A stretch of DNA of 64,000 nt from Aurantiochytrium sp. KH105 (GCA_003116975.1 BGKB01000066.1:62001-126000), one strand, 5' to 3'. Positions 49,741-58,993 are shown, numbered from the stretch's first letter. The notes: generated by a model from the sequence alone, not told the origin. Program-made: numbers and translations.

Positions 49741-52700
49741 TTACTTGGCCTCGTACCAGTCATTCGCAGCATCTGCGTCCACAATCATGTCGACGCCGAG
49801 AACGTAGTCAAGTGGGTTCTCCATGCACTCGCGTAAGATTTCCATGGCCTCCTTTGTTGACTCCTCGGGACCTTCTGCAATAATTTCGTCATGCACCTGG
49901 AGAATCATACGCCAACCAAGGTCGCGAAAGGCCTGGTTGGCGTAGAGCTTGTTCATGGCGCTCATGACGATATCCGCAGCGCTGCCTTGGATCGGCGTGT
50001 TGATGGCCGCACGCTCGCTTGCGCGGCGCAAGCTGGTGTTGGAACTGTTGATTTTATCCAATGGCCGACGCCGACCCCAAATGGTCTCTACGTAGCCATG
50101 CTCTCTGCAAAATTCAATCGTATCTTCCTGCCATTCACGCACCTCTGGACGAGCGTTATACCAGCGATCAACAATAGCTTGGGCCTCGTCAACGGAGACG
50201 CCAAAGTCGTTCGCGAGGCCAAAGGCGGTCTTGCCATAAGCAATTGAAAAGTTGAGAACTTTTGCCTGACGGCGCTCCGAGGCATATTTGTCCTTGATGA
50301 GGGGATAAGGGGGCGGCTTGTTGCCGTTTGCGGCCTTGTCCCATTCGAGAATGACCTCCTTGTCATTGGCAATATGGTCGAACATGCTGAGCGCCGTGCG
50401 GCTATGAAAGTCACCGCCAGCGATGAAGGCGTCAATCATCGACTTGCAGTTGGCAAGGTGCGCAAGGACGCGAAGCTCGAGCTGACCATAATCAGCGACG
50501 ATGAGCCGATTCCCTGGACGGCACGTAAAGGCTTTACGAATCTTGTAAATGTCCTTCTCGAGAGCAGGCTGGTTTTGCAAGTTTGGGTTGCTGGCGCTCA
50601 GACGGCCAGTGTCTGTGTTGAAGTTCAAAGAGGTGTGCACACGGCGCTCAACATCGGATTTGGCGCGCTGAATAAGCGGCTCGATAAAGGTGCCAATGAG
50701 CTTTTCGATGGCAAGAGACGTGGTGAGTCTCGAAAGGCCCAGACAAGCCGCCTCGCCGGCGCCTGGATTTTTCTCTTCGAGCGTCTCGTATGCGATGCCC
50801 CAGCGAGGCGGATCCCTCGTGACGTCGCCCGCAAGAGCCTGGAGCTGGCCGGCGCCAGTCTTAGGCTGCTCCGTGGCTGTCTGTGCGATGACGGGGAGCC
50901 CAAGGCCGCGAAATTGAACTGTGGTCTTTTTTTTCAGCCCGGGAAGCTCGATGATATCGGCATTCTCACCCATGCTTTTGGGGCCGTGAATGAGTGCTGC
51001 ACGCTGCTTTGGTGAGTTCAGATTGATGTTGTCTGCGTCATCAGGGTTGACGAGCGCGCCTGATTCGCGGACCCAATTCCGAAATGCGGCCATGTTTTCT
51101 TTGAGTTCGGCTTTGCTCTGCACAGCTATATTTTCGAGATGCTCAACATCAATTTGGATACCCTCGCGTTCCATCTCCGTCAGAACGTGCGCAAACGGGA
51201 GTAGGTTCTCTTCGTAGACCTGAAAGAGGCTTTTGGGTACGGCAGTTTCTTCCTTGTCAATAAACATCGTCTCTAGCGTTTGACGAAAGGTAAAGTAGAG
51301 CTTGAGACAGGCCACGGAGTCAAGACAGCTGTATGCAATCCACTGGTCTCGTTTTTCACCAATTTGGATTTCGTCAATCGGTGGCAATTCCAAGCTTTTT
51401 CCTGGCTTGCCGCTGGCCAGGATCTTGGGTCGCCCAAAGAGATCGAGCATGGGCGTTTTGCCGAGATCCGGCGTCTCGAGGAATTTCTGCGAAAGCGCAG
51501 CGAGAGAGTAACCTTCAATGCGTCCATTGTGAGTGAGGCGGCCCATGTGCATTGTGTCGCCGGCAAGGCCATGGCAGTCGACATTGTGATTGAATAGAAC
51601 GTGACGATCGAAGCTGTAGTTGTGCCACACCTTGCGAGGGCTTGACTTGGCCTCGAGTGCTGGAGCAATAATCTTCAAAAGGCCCATGGGATCGTGCTGA
51701 GCGCCGTCACCCATGACGTCTATCCAGGCACAGAGACGCTTCGGAGGTAGTCGCAATTTGGCCTCGCCGTTTGCAATACTAGGAAAGTTGTTCGCAAGGT
51801 CTTTCTCGTTGGTGTGCACTTGGGTGAAATCTTCGAGCGTGGGGAAGGCGATCGAAACACAGGTCACGACACCATTGCCAACGGGCGAAGTGTTCTTGAT
51901 GTCGATGATGACCTCTGTATCGCATCCAAGAATGGCAATATCCGGAGGCAGGGCTTTGATACGCGTCATGAGCTCATGAGCAGCTGACTCCGTTTCGATG
52001 GTCCACACGTCAAAACCACCAGATGTACTGGGGGAAATAGCGAGCGGTTCGCCGTTGGAGTCGACCTCCCACGATAGCATGGAAGAGGGCGCCGTAGCCC
52101 CAGAAACCAACGTCTTTGGCGCGGGGGTTTCAACGCGTGCCTCGGAAGATCTCTGCAAAGATCTCTGCGGGGATTCCGGCATAGACTCTGAGGGCTTGAG
52201 TGACGTTTCAGAAGGAAAATATGAAAAGGGAGAGGGACTCGAAGACTCGTTCGCGACCTCGCGAGACTCACTGCGAGGTTCCGCAAGCGATGGTGTTGCT
52301 GGTTGAACGCTCGGAGGGGCAGCCATGTGATTCGGGGTCTGATTCTTACCTAGAATCGCATCCATGTACCGCACAGATGCGTTTTGCAAATGACGGTCCT
52401 CAACATCGGCCAAATGTGTGATTTGCTTGTCGATATTCGAAATTTGCGCAAAAGCGAGTTGACGCAGGTCTGCAATAGTGCTTTTCGTTTTCTTGAGCTC
52501 TTCCAAGAACACGCAAATTGGTGATGGCTTTATGATCGGAAGAGGCGATGAAGAGATGTTGAAGACATCTTCATTCGAACTTTTCGCCTCGGATGCATTT
52601 TTGCCAGCAGCTGATTTGGACTCCTCCTTTGCCCCGCCAGCTGACTTGGCCTCCTCCTTTGCCCCGCCAGCTGACTTGGCCTCTTTGCTTTTGGCAGCAG

Positions 52701-53496
52701 ATAACTTGGCCTCTTCCTTTGAAGGAGAAGCTGGTTTGGCCTCTTCCTTTGCTGCGGCGGCTGATTTGGCCTTTTCTTTTTTGTCAGCAGCTGACTTGGC
52801 CTCTTCCTTTGCTGCGGTGGCTGATTTGGACTCTTTCTCTGAAGAAGAAGCTGGTTTGGCCTCTTTCTTTTTGCCAGCAGATGACTTGGACTCTTTCTTT
52901 GAAGAAGAAGCTGGTTTGGCCTCTTCCTTTGCTGCGGCGGCTGATTTGGCCTTTTCCTTTTTGACAGCAGCTGATTTGGCATCTTCATTTGCTGCGGCGG
53001 CTGATTTGGCCTTTTTCTTTTTGACAGCAGCTGATTTGCGACTTAATCTGCGCTCTCTTGATCTTTCGCGAACAGCTGCTTCAGCCATCTTCTTCTCCTT
53101 TGCAGTGGTGGCTGACTTGGCATTACCTTTTTTGCCAACATCTGATTCGCCATTTTTTTGTTTAGCAGCAGCTGGTTTGGTGCCTTTGGAGGCCAAGTCG
53201 CGCCGATGTCTTAGGAGAAAGAGTGGTTTCTGTGATACGTGACGTGTTTGATTTTTGCGCGCTTGCTTCGGACAACAAGCCACGAGAACGCTGTGGTGAC
53301 GACCTTCTATCCGCTGCGCTTGTAGCTGCAAGTCAGGTTGCAGCGAGAGCTGTCCCGAGTGCTCGTGGCCAACCCTTTTCCACGAGGTCGGCTTCTGCCG
53401 CAAGGGTGGTTGCCACGGCGTGCCTCGCAGCTGTAGAGCGCCAGCTCGCACCTGCAGGTCCACTCCGCGTCGCGCAGCTCGCACGTGAGCGAGCAT
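49741..53496 (-). CDS. Family A DNA polymerase, POP type (organellar replicase) with Lys/Ala-rich insert
   Basis: 1251 residues from the ATG at 53496. The frame stays open upstream, but MLAHVRAARRGVDLQVRAG looks like a mitochondrial presequence (Arg-rich, no acids early on), so I prefer this start. Residues about 130-303 are a Lys/Ala/Ser/Glu-rich repeat region (see repeat entry). The DEDD-type 3'-5' exonuclease follows: Exo I CDTE (about 520), Exo II HNYSFD (about 628), Exo III YSCLD (about 723). The polymerase motifs are A DYGQLELR (about 1000), B RRQAKVLNFSIAYG (about 1072-1086) and C VHDE (about 1198). Polymerase plus proofreading on one chain with this spacing is typical of plant and protist organellar polymerases, expected here in the mitochondrion. 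No 5' nuclease domain is present, unlike bacterial Pol I. Confidence 0.92.
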   Translation of the reverse strand: MLAHVRAARRGVDLQVRAGALQLRGTPWQPPLRQKPTSWKRVGHEHSGQLSLQPDLQLQAQRIEGRHHSVLVACCPKQARKNQTRHVSQKPLFLLRHRRDLASKGTKPAAAKQKNGESDVGKKGNAKSATTAKEKKMAEAAVRERSRERRLSRKSAAVKKKKAKSAAAANEDAKSAAVKKEKAKSAAAAKEEAKPASSSKKESKSSAGKKKEAKPASSSEKESKSATAAKEEAKSAADKKEKAKSAAAAKEEAKPASPSKEEAKLSAAKSKEAKSAGGAKEEAKSAGGAKEESKSAAGKNASEAKSSNEDVFNISSSPLPIIKPSPICVFLEELKKTKSTIADLRQLAFAQISNIDKQITHLADVEDRHLQNASVRYMDAILGKNQTPNHMAAPPSVQPATPSLAEPRSESREVANESSSPSPFSYFPSETSLKPSESMPESPQRSLQRSSEARVETPAPKTLVSGATAPSSMLSWEVDSNGEPLAISPSTSGGFDVWTIETESAAHELMTRIKALPPDIAILGCDTEVIIDIKNTSPVGNGVVTCVSIAFPTLEDFTQVHTNEKDLANNFPSIANGEAKLRLPPKRLCAWIDVMGDGAQHDPMGLLKIIAPALEAKSSPRKVWHNYSFDRHVLFNHNVDCHGLAGDTMHMGRLTHNGRIEGYSLAALSQKFLETPDLGKTPMLDLFGRPKILASGKPGKSLELPPIDEIQIGEKRDQWIAYSCLDSVACLKLYFTFRQTLETMFIDKEETAVPKSLFQVYEENLLPFAHVLTEMEREGIQIDVEHLENIAVQSKAELKENMAAFRNWVRESGALVNPDDADNINLNSPKQRAALIHGPKSMGENADIIELPGLKKKTTVQFRGLGLPVIAQTATEQPKTGAGQLQALAGDVTRDPPRWGIAYETLEEKNPGAGEAACLGLSRLTTSLAIEKLIGTFIEPLIQRAKSDVERRVHTSLNFNTDTGRLSASNPNLQNQPALEKDIYKIRKAFTCRPGNRLIVADYGQLELRVLAHLANCKSMIDAFIAGGDFHSRTALSMFDHIANDKEVILEWDKAANGNKPPPYPLIKDKYASERRQAKVLNFSIAYGKTAFGLANDFGVSVDEAQAIVDRWYNARPEVREWQEDTIEFCREHGYVETIWGRRRPLDKINSSNTSLRRASERAAINTPIQGSAADIVMSAMNKLYANQAFRDLGWRMILQVHDEIIAEGPEESTKEAMEILRECMENPLDYVLGVDMIVDADAANDWYEAK
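52590..53080 (-). repeat. Coding tandem repeat, KSAA(A/S)xKEEAK units of the polymerase
   Basis: DNA and protein repeats of 20-residue-type units (60 bp), each with Lys-Ser-Ala-Ala and Glu/Lys-Glu-Ala-Lys words. At least eight units with drift (KPASSS, KSAGGA variants). The result resembles a histone-H1-like tail inserted between the targeting peptide and the exonuclease. Confidence 0.85.
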
Positions 53497-53889
53497 GATT
53501 TTTACCTGACTTCGGCCTTCGCCTAGCCACCAGCCCACGCCTGCCTGCCTGTTTGTCCGCCGCCCGCGGCCTGCGCCGCCCCGCGGCACAGGCCCGCCGC
53601 CTGCCTTCGCACGGGCGACGGCGTTGAGTGGCTCTGCTCAGCTCTGCTCTGCTCCTGCTCTGCTCTGCTCTGCTGCCCCGGCTGCCCTCGGCGAAAGCCC
53701 AGCTTGACAGCGGCGGTCGTTATTAAGTGATGTTTGAAGCCATGAAGGCATGGCTGACTGCCAGACAGACAGACAGACAGACAGACAGAGAGACGGCGGG
53801 AGAACTCCAATCAAAATAAAAGGGAAGCCCAGCGAGCGAGAGCGAGGCGGGAGCGGGAGACACGCAGAGAGGCACAAGAGAGACAGACA

Positions 53890-53946
<57 letters not shown>

Positions 53947-54122
53947 GACAGACAGACAGACAACGAGCAGACCCCGAAGAGGCGCAGAGACAGGCAGGCA
54001 CGCCTGGCGCGCGAGGCACGCCGGCGCGAGAGGCTTGAGCCCGAGCTCGAGCTTGAGCCCGAAGAGGGAGCCCGAGCTCGAGCTTGCACGCGAGCGCGAG
54101 CGCGAGCGCGAGCGCGAGCTCG
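53497..54122. other. Divergent promoter region with GACA arrays, polymerase and NEMP genes
   Basis: 626 bp. Contains a GCTCT-type run (about 53631-53672), GACA arrays at 53763-53794 and 53881-53962, and a GAGCGC run just before the NEMP start (about 54090-54121). Both genes start outward from it. Confidence 0.6.
53881..53962. repeat. GACA tetranucleotide array
   Basis: About twenty GACA units with occasional AACA and GAGA changes, 160 bp upstream of the NEMP ATG. It is the longest copy of a motif shared with four other gaps in the window. Confidence 0.9.
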
Positions 54123-55496
54123 ATGCGCGGCCGCAGCGCAACGGCGAGCGGGCTGGCGCTGGTGCTGACGCTGGCGCTGGCGCTGGCGGCCAGCGAGGCG
54201 ACGGCGCGCGAGGTGCGCTTTGTGCGTCTGGACAGCGTGGAAGATGACGACGAGGTGGTCTGCAAGGGCAACGATTGCCTCGACAAGATTTGGTGCGTGT
54301 GCAACGAGCGTAACCCCCTGGCGCAGTTCAGGAGCGTCTTTGGCGACATCACCTTTACCGTGAACGAGGACAACAAGGAAGCCGTCTGCCTGCACGGAGA
54401 CAGTAGCGACTCGAGGCTCCATGTCGATGTGCTACGGGAGCTCGTCATGGACTCTGACAAAAACGACCTGCAAGGCCTCGAGTGCGAGCCGAAGGGTTCC
54501 TCTGGCGTGGTACGGCGTCTGCGCAAGTCCTCCGAACCATCTGCGCTCGAAGGGGTGCTTGCTAATCTTGTGCAGAGAGGCAAAAGCGCGCTCGGTATCA
54601 AATGCCCTACGACAGCATCCTTTTCTCCGTATGGCGTGAGCTGCGTAGTCCTCGATCGTTCGACGCACGCAGGTGGCAAGGAACCTCTGGAGCTCAAGGT
54701 GGCACGTCGAGTCTTCGACTGGCGCGGGCCTGGACTTTTGGCTGCTGGCGGGGTCCTTTTGTCGTTTGCACCCTGGCTTAGCGAGCAGCTCTTTCTTTAC
54801 TACGCTTCTGGCACAACGATTGGCGTGTTTCTCTGCGTGTTTCTGCTAACGTGGTTCGTGCTCAAGCGCGTCTCTTCGACTTCGTCCAAGAATTCTGCAT
54901 TTGTCATTCTCACTGCAGAGGCTCTGGCGGGCCTGGCTGCATCATATGCCTTTAGTATGCTGGAAGTGCTCGTCGAGTCGTACCAGAATGAGCTCTTGTA
55001 CTATCTCATTGGCTCGACTCTTTTGAGTTTTGCGCTCACCTACTACTTTTTGCGTGGCTCTAATGGCCAGCCAAGCGGGCCGAGCGCGGTGCTGCGCGAT
55101 CTTGTCCGCTGGCTTCTCACTCTCATTGGGTACCTGTGCATATATCACTCAACGCGCTCCCTGCGCTGGTCTCTCCTCATTCTTGCCGCGCTTTTGTTTC
55201 GCAACGTCGCCATTCCTGCGTTTATGCGTCCTTGGACAGGCTTGCTCGACTTTGTAAGTCCAAGCCGGGGCATTGCCAGAATGAAAGTGCCCTATGTGGC
55301 GGGCCGATTTCTCACCGAGGAGGAATATAAAATGCAAGGCGAAGTCGAAACCCATCGCCAGACGCGCGAGCTGTTTGCTTCTCCACAGTTTCAGGAATGG
55401 GTTGCCAGAAACGCAGACAGAATACACATGCAAAGTCCAGACTATAGTCAGGAACCTGATGTGGATGACGACGATGACTTTATGGATGACGACTGA
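54123..55496 (+). CDS. NEMP (TMEM194) family nuclear envelope membrane protein
   Basis: 457 residues from the ATG at 54123 (MRGRSATASG); a start 39 bp upstream would add only an Ala/Ser run. A clear signal peptide (about 1-28, ending ASEATA) leads into a Cys-containing lumenal domain (about 29-200). Four to five membrane segments follow (about 210-375), beginning with the conserved RVFDWRGPGLL...LSFAPWLSEQLFLYY block typical of the family. A C-terminal nucleoplasmic-type tail ends in a run of Asp (DDDDDFMDDD). In animals NEMP proteins sit in the inner nuclear membrane and stiffen the envelope; plants and fungi have relatives. Function in this organism is inferred from the family. Confidence 0.85.
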   Translation: MRGRSATASGLALVLTLALALAASEATAREVRFVRLDSVEDDDEVVCKGNDCLDKIWCVCNERNPLAQFRSVFGDITFTVNEDNKEAVCLHGDSSDSRLHVDVLRELVMDSDKNDLQGLECEPKGSSGVVRRLRKSSEPSALEGVLANLVQRGKSALGIKCPTTASFSPYGVSCVVLDRSTHAGGKEPLELKVARRVFDWRGPGLLAAGGVLLSFAPWLSEQLFLYYASGTTIGVFLCVFLLTWFVLKRVSSTSSKNSAFVILTAEALAGLAASYAFSMLEVLVESYQNELLYYLIGSTLLSFALTYYFLRGSNGQPSGPSAVLRDLVRWLLTLIGYLCIYHSTRSLRWSLLILAALLFRNVAIPAFMRPWTGLLDFVSPSRGIARMKVPYVAGRFLTEEEYKMQGEVETHRQTRELFASPQFQEWVARNADRIHMQSPDYSQEPDVDDDDDFMDDD

Positions 55497-55905
55497 GCCT
55501 GTCGTTCTGTACGTCGCTCTTGAGCTCGCGTATTATTTTTTCTACAAAAACGCGAGAAAACATTCACAGCAGCTTTTTCTTTTCAGATGCAATGGAAAGA
55601 AAGTGTGTTTGCGCGTTGATTTTCTTCTCTCGATCATTTCAATGCCACAACTTTGATGTTGGCATGCGTAATTCTCAACCTAAATAATGCAAAGATCTTA
55701 CTTTTTTTGAAATTGTCAGACTCGAGCACATTCTTTTTGAGCAAATCTTACGAAACATCTAATGCATGGTGCTTAGGCATAAATGTAGTACGGCATGTAA
55801 ACATCGTGCATGTCTGCATGCATTTGCTTACATCCTTCAAACCCAAGGAAATGAGAGAACGTGCCCAAAGCGAGAGGGGACAAAAAAAGGGGAAAAAAAG
55901 GAGAA
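55497..55905. other. 3' flank of NEMP and downstream side of the first tRNA-Lys
   Basis: AT-richer DNA. No gene. On the minus strand it contains the T-runs that follow tRNA-Lys copy 1. A frame reading MTLNQMVEGS on the minus strand is translated tRNA, not a protein. Confidence 0.6.
55882..55899 (-). terminator. Pol III-type T-run terminator, tRNA-Lys copy 1
   Basis: Two runs of seven T on the minus strand; the nearer starts 6 nt after the tRNA. Confidence 0.65.
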
Positions 55906-55977
55906 TTCCCAATGAGGGGATCGAACCCTCGACCATTTGATTAAGAGTCAAACGCTCTACCGCTGAGCTAACCGGGA
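55906..55977 (-). tRNA. tRNA-Lys(CUU), copy 1
   Basis: 72-nt cloverleaf on the minus strand. The acceptor stem is TCCCGGT with ATTGGGA (two G-U pairs), discriminator A. D arm GCTC/GAGC with a seven-base loop; anticodon stem TTTGA/TCAAA with loop CTCTTAA, giving anticodon CUU (Lys, AAG codons). Five-base variable loop; T arm GAGGG-TTCGATC-CCCTC. No intron, no encoded CCA. All four copies have the same structure, and copies 1-3 are identical in the mature part. Confidence 0.97.
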
Positions 55978-56023
55978 TACCGTAGAAACGGTAGGTGGCG
56001 AAGTGAATCGCCTATTTCCCATT
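55978..56023 (-). ncRNA. Conserved structured 5' leader, tRNA-Lys copy 1
   Basis: 46 nt directly upstream of the tRNA. Begins AATGGGAAATA. Hairpin 1: GGCGA-TTCACT-TCGCC. Hairpin 2: TACCGT-TTCT-ACGGTA, whose last base is position -1 of the tRNA. Present in all four copies with the same length. Confidence 0.7.
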
Positions 56024-56048
56024 CTTGGACGACAGTGACCCTTTGACA

Positions 56049-56056
56049 TTTATATA
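56049..56056 (-). promoter_or_regulatory. TATA box of tRNA-Lys copy 1
   Basis: TATATAAA on the minus strand, 26 nt upstream of the leader start, followed by TGTCAAA. Its distance places transcription start at or near the leader's first bases. Confidence 0.6.
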
Positions 56057-56599
56057 ACAACATACGCTTCTAAATGAGATTGGCACAATCCACAAAGTTG
56101 TGGCCTTGCTTTCCTGTCAGGGGCAAATAGGTTCTAGATTCACGACTTCGTGAACAAAATTTGACCCTTCTATTTTTCCGTAATTGATTTTTCAAAATTA
56201 AAAGCGCAACGACGACGTGTGTCAGGAGGAGTAGTCTCAGCAGCAATGATCAGCGGAAACTCAAGCAAGGCAGCCCTTTAGCTGGTCATAATCCCCCCCC
56301 CCCCCAAAAAAAAAAAAAAAAAGATCTGGCTGGCGTTTCATAGGCCTAATGCAAATTGTTTGTCGACATGAGTTAGTCAGACAAACATAAATTATGCTGC
56401 TCGTACAAACATGGTCCTACGATTGAACGAAAGATGACCAAGTCTCAGCATGGCATAACAAAAAGCTAAAATATAATTCAGAATTTACAGTGCAACGAGC
56501 CGCTTCACGCACTTCAGGTGACGGCGATTGCGCACACGCTTATTACGCACGTACGATGTCTTCCGCTATGCCAAACTTTTAGGGCCGAATTTTGAGAAG
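56057..56599. other. Gene-free spacer between tRNA-Lys copies 1 and 2
   Basis: No gene seen. Contains a run of 13 C directly followed by 17 A (about 56293-56322). Confidence 0.5.
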
Positions 56600-56618
56600 A
56601 AAAAAAAGGATTAAAAAA
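56600..56618 (-). terminator. Pol III-type T-run terminator, tRNA-Lys copy 2
   Basis: Runs of six and eight T on the minus strand just after the tRNA. Confidence 0.65.
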
Positions 56619-56623
56619 GGAAA

Positions 56624-56695
56624 TTCCCAATGAGGGGATCGAACCCTCGACCATTTGATTAAGAGTCAAACGCTCTACCGCTGAGCTAACCGGGA
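56624..56695 (-). tRNA. tRNA-Lys(CUU), copy 2
   Basis: Identical over its 72 nt to copy 1, 718 bp away and on the same strand. Anticodon CUU. Confidence 0.97.
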
Positions 56696-56741
56696 TACCG
56701 TAGAAACGGTGGGTGGCGAGGTTAGTCGCCTATTTCCCATT
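56696..56741 (-). ncRNA. Conserved structured 5' leader, tRNA-Lys copy 2
   Basis: Same 46-nt length. Hairpin 1: GGCGA-CTAACC-TCGCC (loop changed, stem kept). Hairpin 2: ACCGT-TTCT-ACGGT. Confidence 0.7.
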
Positions 56742-56767
56742 GGTGATGCTCGGCAAGTCCGCTGTTC

Positions 56768-56775
56768 TTTATAAA
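56768..56775 (-). promoter_or_regulatory. TATA box of tRNA-Lys copy 2
   Basis: TTTATAAA on the minus strand, 27 nt upstream of the leader. This copy lacks the CGTCA-like word next to TATA that copies 3 and 4 share. Confidence 0.5.
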
Positions 56776-56974
56776 TAAAATCTACAACGACCAGTCAGGT
56801 TCATTAGAAATTGTATACCTGATCCACGCACGCTGGTTCGGAGAAACTCTGGATTGCGCGAAACAACAATTGGCCACAGAATACCGTATTCTTACGACGT
56901 GAGCCCTACGACATTTCCCCGATCAATCCACGCGAGAGCGCCTCATATCGGCTTTGCAGTGTGCAGATCCAACA

Positions 56975-57325
56975 CAGCATCCCACTGCGCTTCAGGCACT
57001 GCATGACGAAGTCTTTCAGATGGAAAACCAAGATGCGGAGTGAAAGCGAAGCAGGTGCTGGACAGCATCGGCCGATTATGATTTACGGTGAAAAATTTAA
57101 GTTGAAGCTTGTTCGTAGCGACGCGAAAGATGGTGAACTATGCTTGGGTACGGCAAGTCAGGGGGAACTGATGGAGGCCTGCGAACGGTTCTGACGTGCA
57201 AATCGATCGTAAAAACTGAGTATAGGGGCTAAAGACTAATCGAACCATTTAGTAGCTGGTTCCCTCCGAAATTTCCCTTTGGATAGCTGTTACTCGTGTA
57301 GAGTTTCATCATCAGGTTGTGCCCA
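56975..57325 (+). rRNA. Partial, divergent large-subunit (28S-type) rRNA fragment, likely pseudogene
   Basis: About 350 nt with the order of nuclear LSU rRNA domain II. The best block is 57117-57290: GAAAGATGGTGAACTATGC, GGTTCTGACGTGCAAATCGA, GTATAGGGGC, AAAGACTAATCGAACCAT, TAGTAGCTGGTTCCCTCCGAA, then GGATAGCT. Weaker similarity extends to both sides, including the GAAGTCT and GAAAG words upstream. It is shortened and has many substitutions, and neither SSU, 5.8S nor the rest of LSU is nearby, so it is not a functional rDNA unit. At least one small stem keeps pairing (TCAG with CTGA, where eukaryotic LSU usually has CCAGAG with CTCTGG). Confidence 0.8.
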
Positions 57326-57416
57326 TGTGCCAATTTGTCTCGAGATTTTTCCCGTCAGTGAGGGCGTCTCTTGCGCTGAGGAGCAATTTACGTACAGAGA
57401 GTGCCTAGGTCATTCG

Positions 57417-57935
57417 ATGAGTGCCGCAGCCCAGCCCGGTGCGCACGTCAAGTTCCTGCGCAATTGCAGTGTGTGTTGTGTCACGCCAGACTGCGATCTT
57501 CTTGTCAATGGCCAAGCCATTGCAGCTGCTCTTCCAGAAGACTTGGCAAAGTGGCTCGGCATCGTGCGCAAACAATTCAAACGAGACGCCGCTGCCAAGC
57601 AGGAGCGCCAGCTTCAACTCCGTCTCGACGCAGCGCTCCGCAAACATGGCCTGGACACAACGACACACATTCCGAATGAGGTCCTCCTCATGTCGTGGCC
57701 GCGCTGTTCAGCGGTCTTTGCCGACTTTGACGACTGCTGCGCTCTCCAATGTGGCGCTTGCCCACGCTACTTTTGCGCATGGGATTTGGAGGATACAGGC
57801 AATCAAGCTCAGGTTTGTCATCAGCACGTGGCAAAATGCGCGCTAAAGCCTGCAGGAGAAGCGGGCTCGTTCTTTAGCAATTTTCCCAAGCATGGACTCG
57901 GCTGCGAGCACACCGTCTTCACAACTACATGGTGA
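57417..57935 (+). pseudogene. Decayed IBR/RING-like zinc-finger ORF fragment
   Basis: 172 residues from the first ATG (57417); the open frame itself begins at TTG inside the rRNA fragment. A helical charged stretch (LRKQFKRDAAAKQERQLQLRL-type) is followed by a Cys/His cluster that reads like an IBR-type finger of the form CPRC...FxDFDGCxALxC...FCAWCL...HxHVxxC. Here the first Cys is Trp (WPRC) and the FCAWCL Cys is Asp (FCAWDL), so two expected zinc ligands are missing. The position directly after an rRNA fragment, with no clear 5' exon, suggests a broken copy. If expressed, it would not fold as the standard finger. Confidence 0.45.
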
Positions 57936-58970
57936 GGCGCATGCAAGATGCAGACGTACGTGCCAACGTGCAGGAAAGGTTACGTCCTCTCCTTGCGGTA
58001 GATGTTGTCGGGGAAGACTTCAACTTTGAACGAAAATTGGTCATATGATAAATTGTCTGCTCGTTCTAGACTCGCTAAAGGGATTCCGTAAGTTGTGTCG
58101 ATTGCCGCTCAATTTATCTTGAAGCTTTTGAAAATCAAAGCGTCTGATGCGGGGTTCTACATTAGGGACGCAAGTGCTAAGTGAGGTGCACGATGTAGCA
58201 TTCAAATGTATCCAGAGTTTGTGGAGATAGGCACAAAGAAAGTTGCCGCTTGACGATGAGGAACGAGGTCGACCGATGCGCTATACTCTTTGGTAACGGT
58301 CGAGCAATTCTTTGGTCCGGGCGATGAGTATCCGGCCCGGCGCATCTTTCCCTGCACTGGCTGAGCAGTTTTTGGAAATGATTGCAGTGAGGCCTTGGGT
58401 CGAAGTATCTAAACAAATGTAAAGGTTGCTCAAGCCACCAACGCGAACACAAAGAGCGCAGCTCACGACATGCCTCACGATTTGTTCGGATCAGAACCGA
58501 AGTTTCCCCTCACACGCCCTCCTTGCACCCTTTCCCCAGAGTAAGTCACAGATCGGCCAAGCGTGTGCCTTTGCTTCGCGCAAGACGTGGTTTAGGCCGC
58601 AAAGAGGCATTTGCATGTCAAAGAGTTCCGTCGAGGTATGTCCAGGCTCGGCCACCAAATCTCAAGTATAAAATCCCATCATCTTAACACTGAGGAGGCT
58701 CTGGTACAAGAGTATACGCCTTCATCGACGCATAGCTGGATCGCCGCGGAACACATGGATGGTCTTCATGTCAGTACCGCAAAACCTTGAAGCAACGAGT
58801 CCATCCAATTGCAATGCAAAATTTCCATGCATCTTTTATTGTGTAATGTGTCGGTCAAGATTGGCCCAAAAAGGTAGGCGCAAGAAGGCATCCGCGGCAT
58901 TTATCGAAGAATAAACAGATGATTCTGAAAAACATGTGAACTCGAGGTGAGAGGTGGGAGGATTTAAAAA
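57936..58970. other. Gene-free stretch between the ORF fragment and tRNA-Lys copy 3
   Basis: About 1 kb with only short frames. I recognised no RNA gene, mobile element or conserved protein. Confidence 0.5.
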
Positions 58971-58972
58971 TG

Positions 58973-58988
58973 AAAAAAAAATAAAAAA
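58973..58988 (-). terminator. Pol III-type T-run terminator, tRNA-Lys copy 3
   Basis: Runs of six and nine T on the minus strand after the tRNA. Confidence 0.65.
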
Positions 58989-58993
58989 GGAAT

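Noticed and set aside
53497-53589. Upstream extension of the polymerase frame
   Set aside because: Gly/Arg-rich and GC-driven; the inner ATG begins a mitochondrial-type presequence.
55748-55951. Minus-strand frame MTLNQMVEGSIPSLG..., seen again at 58836-59039
   Set aside because: It is the tRNA-Lys sequence translated; the repetition reflects the tRNA copies, not a protein family.
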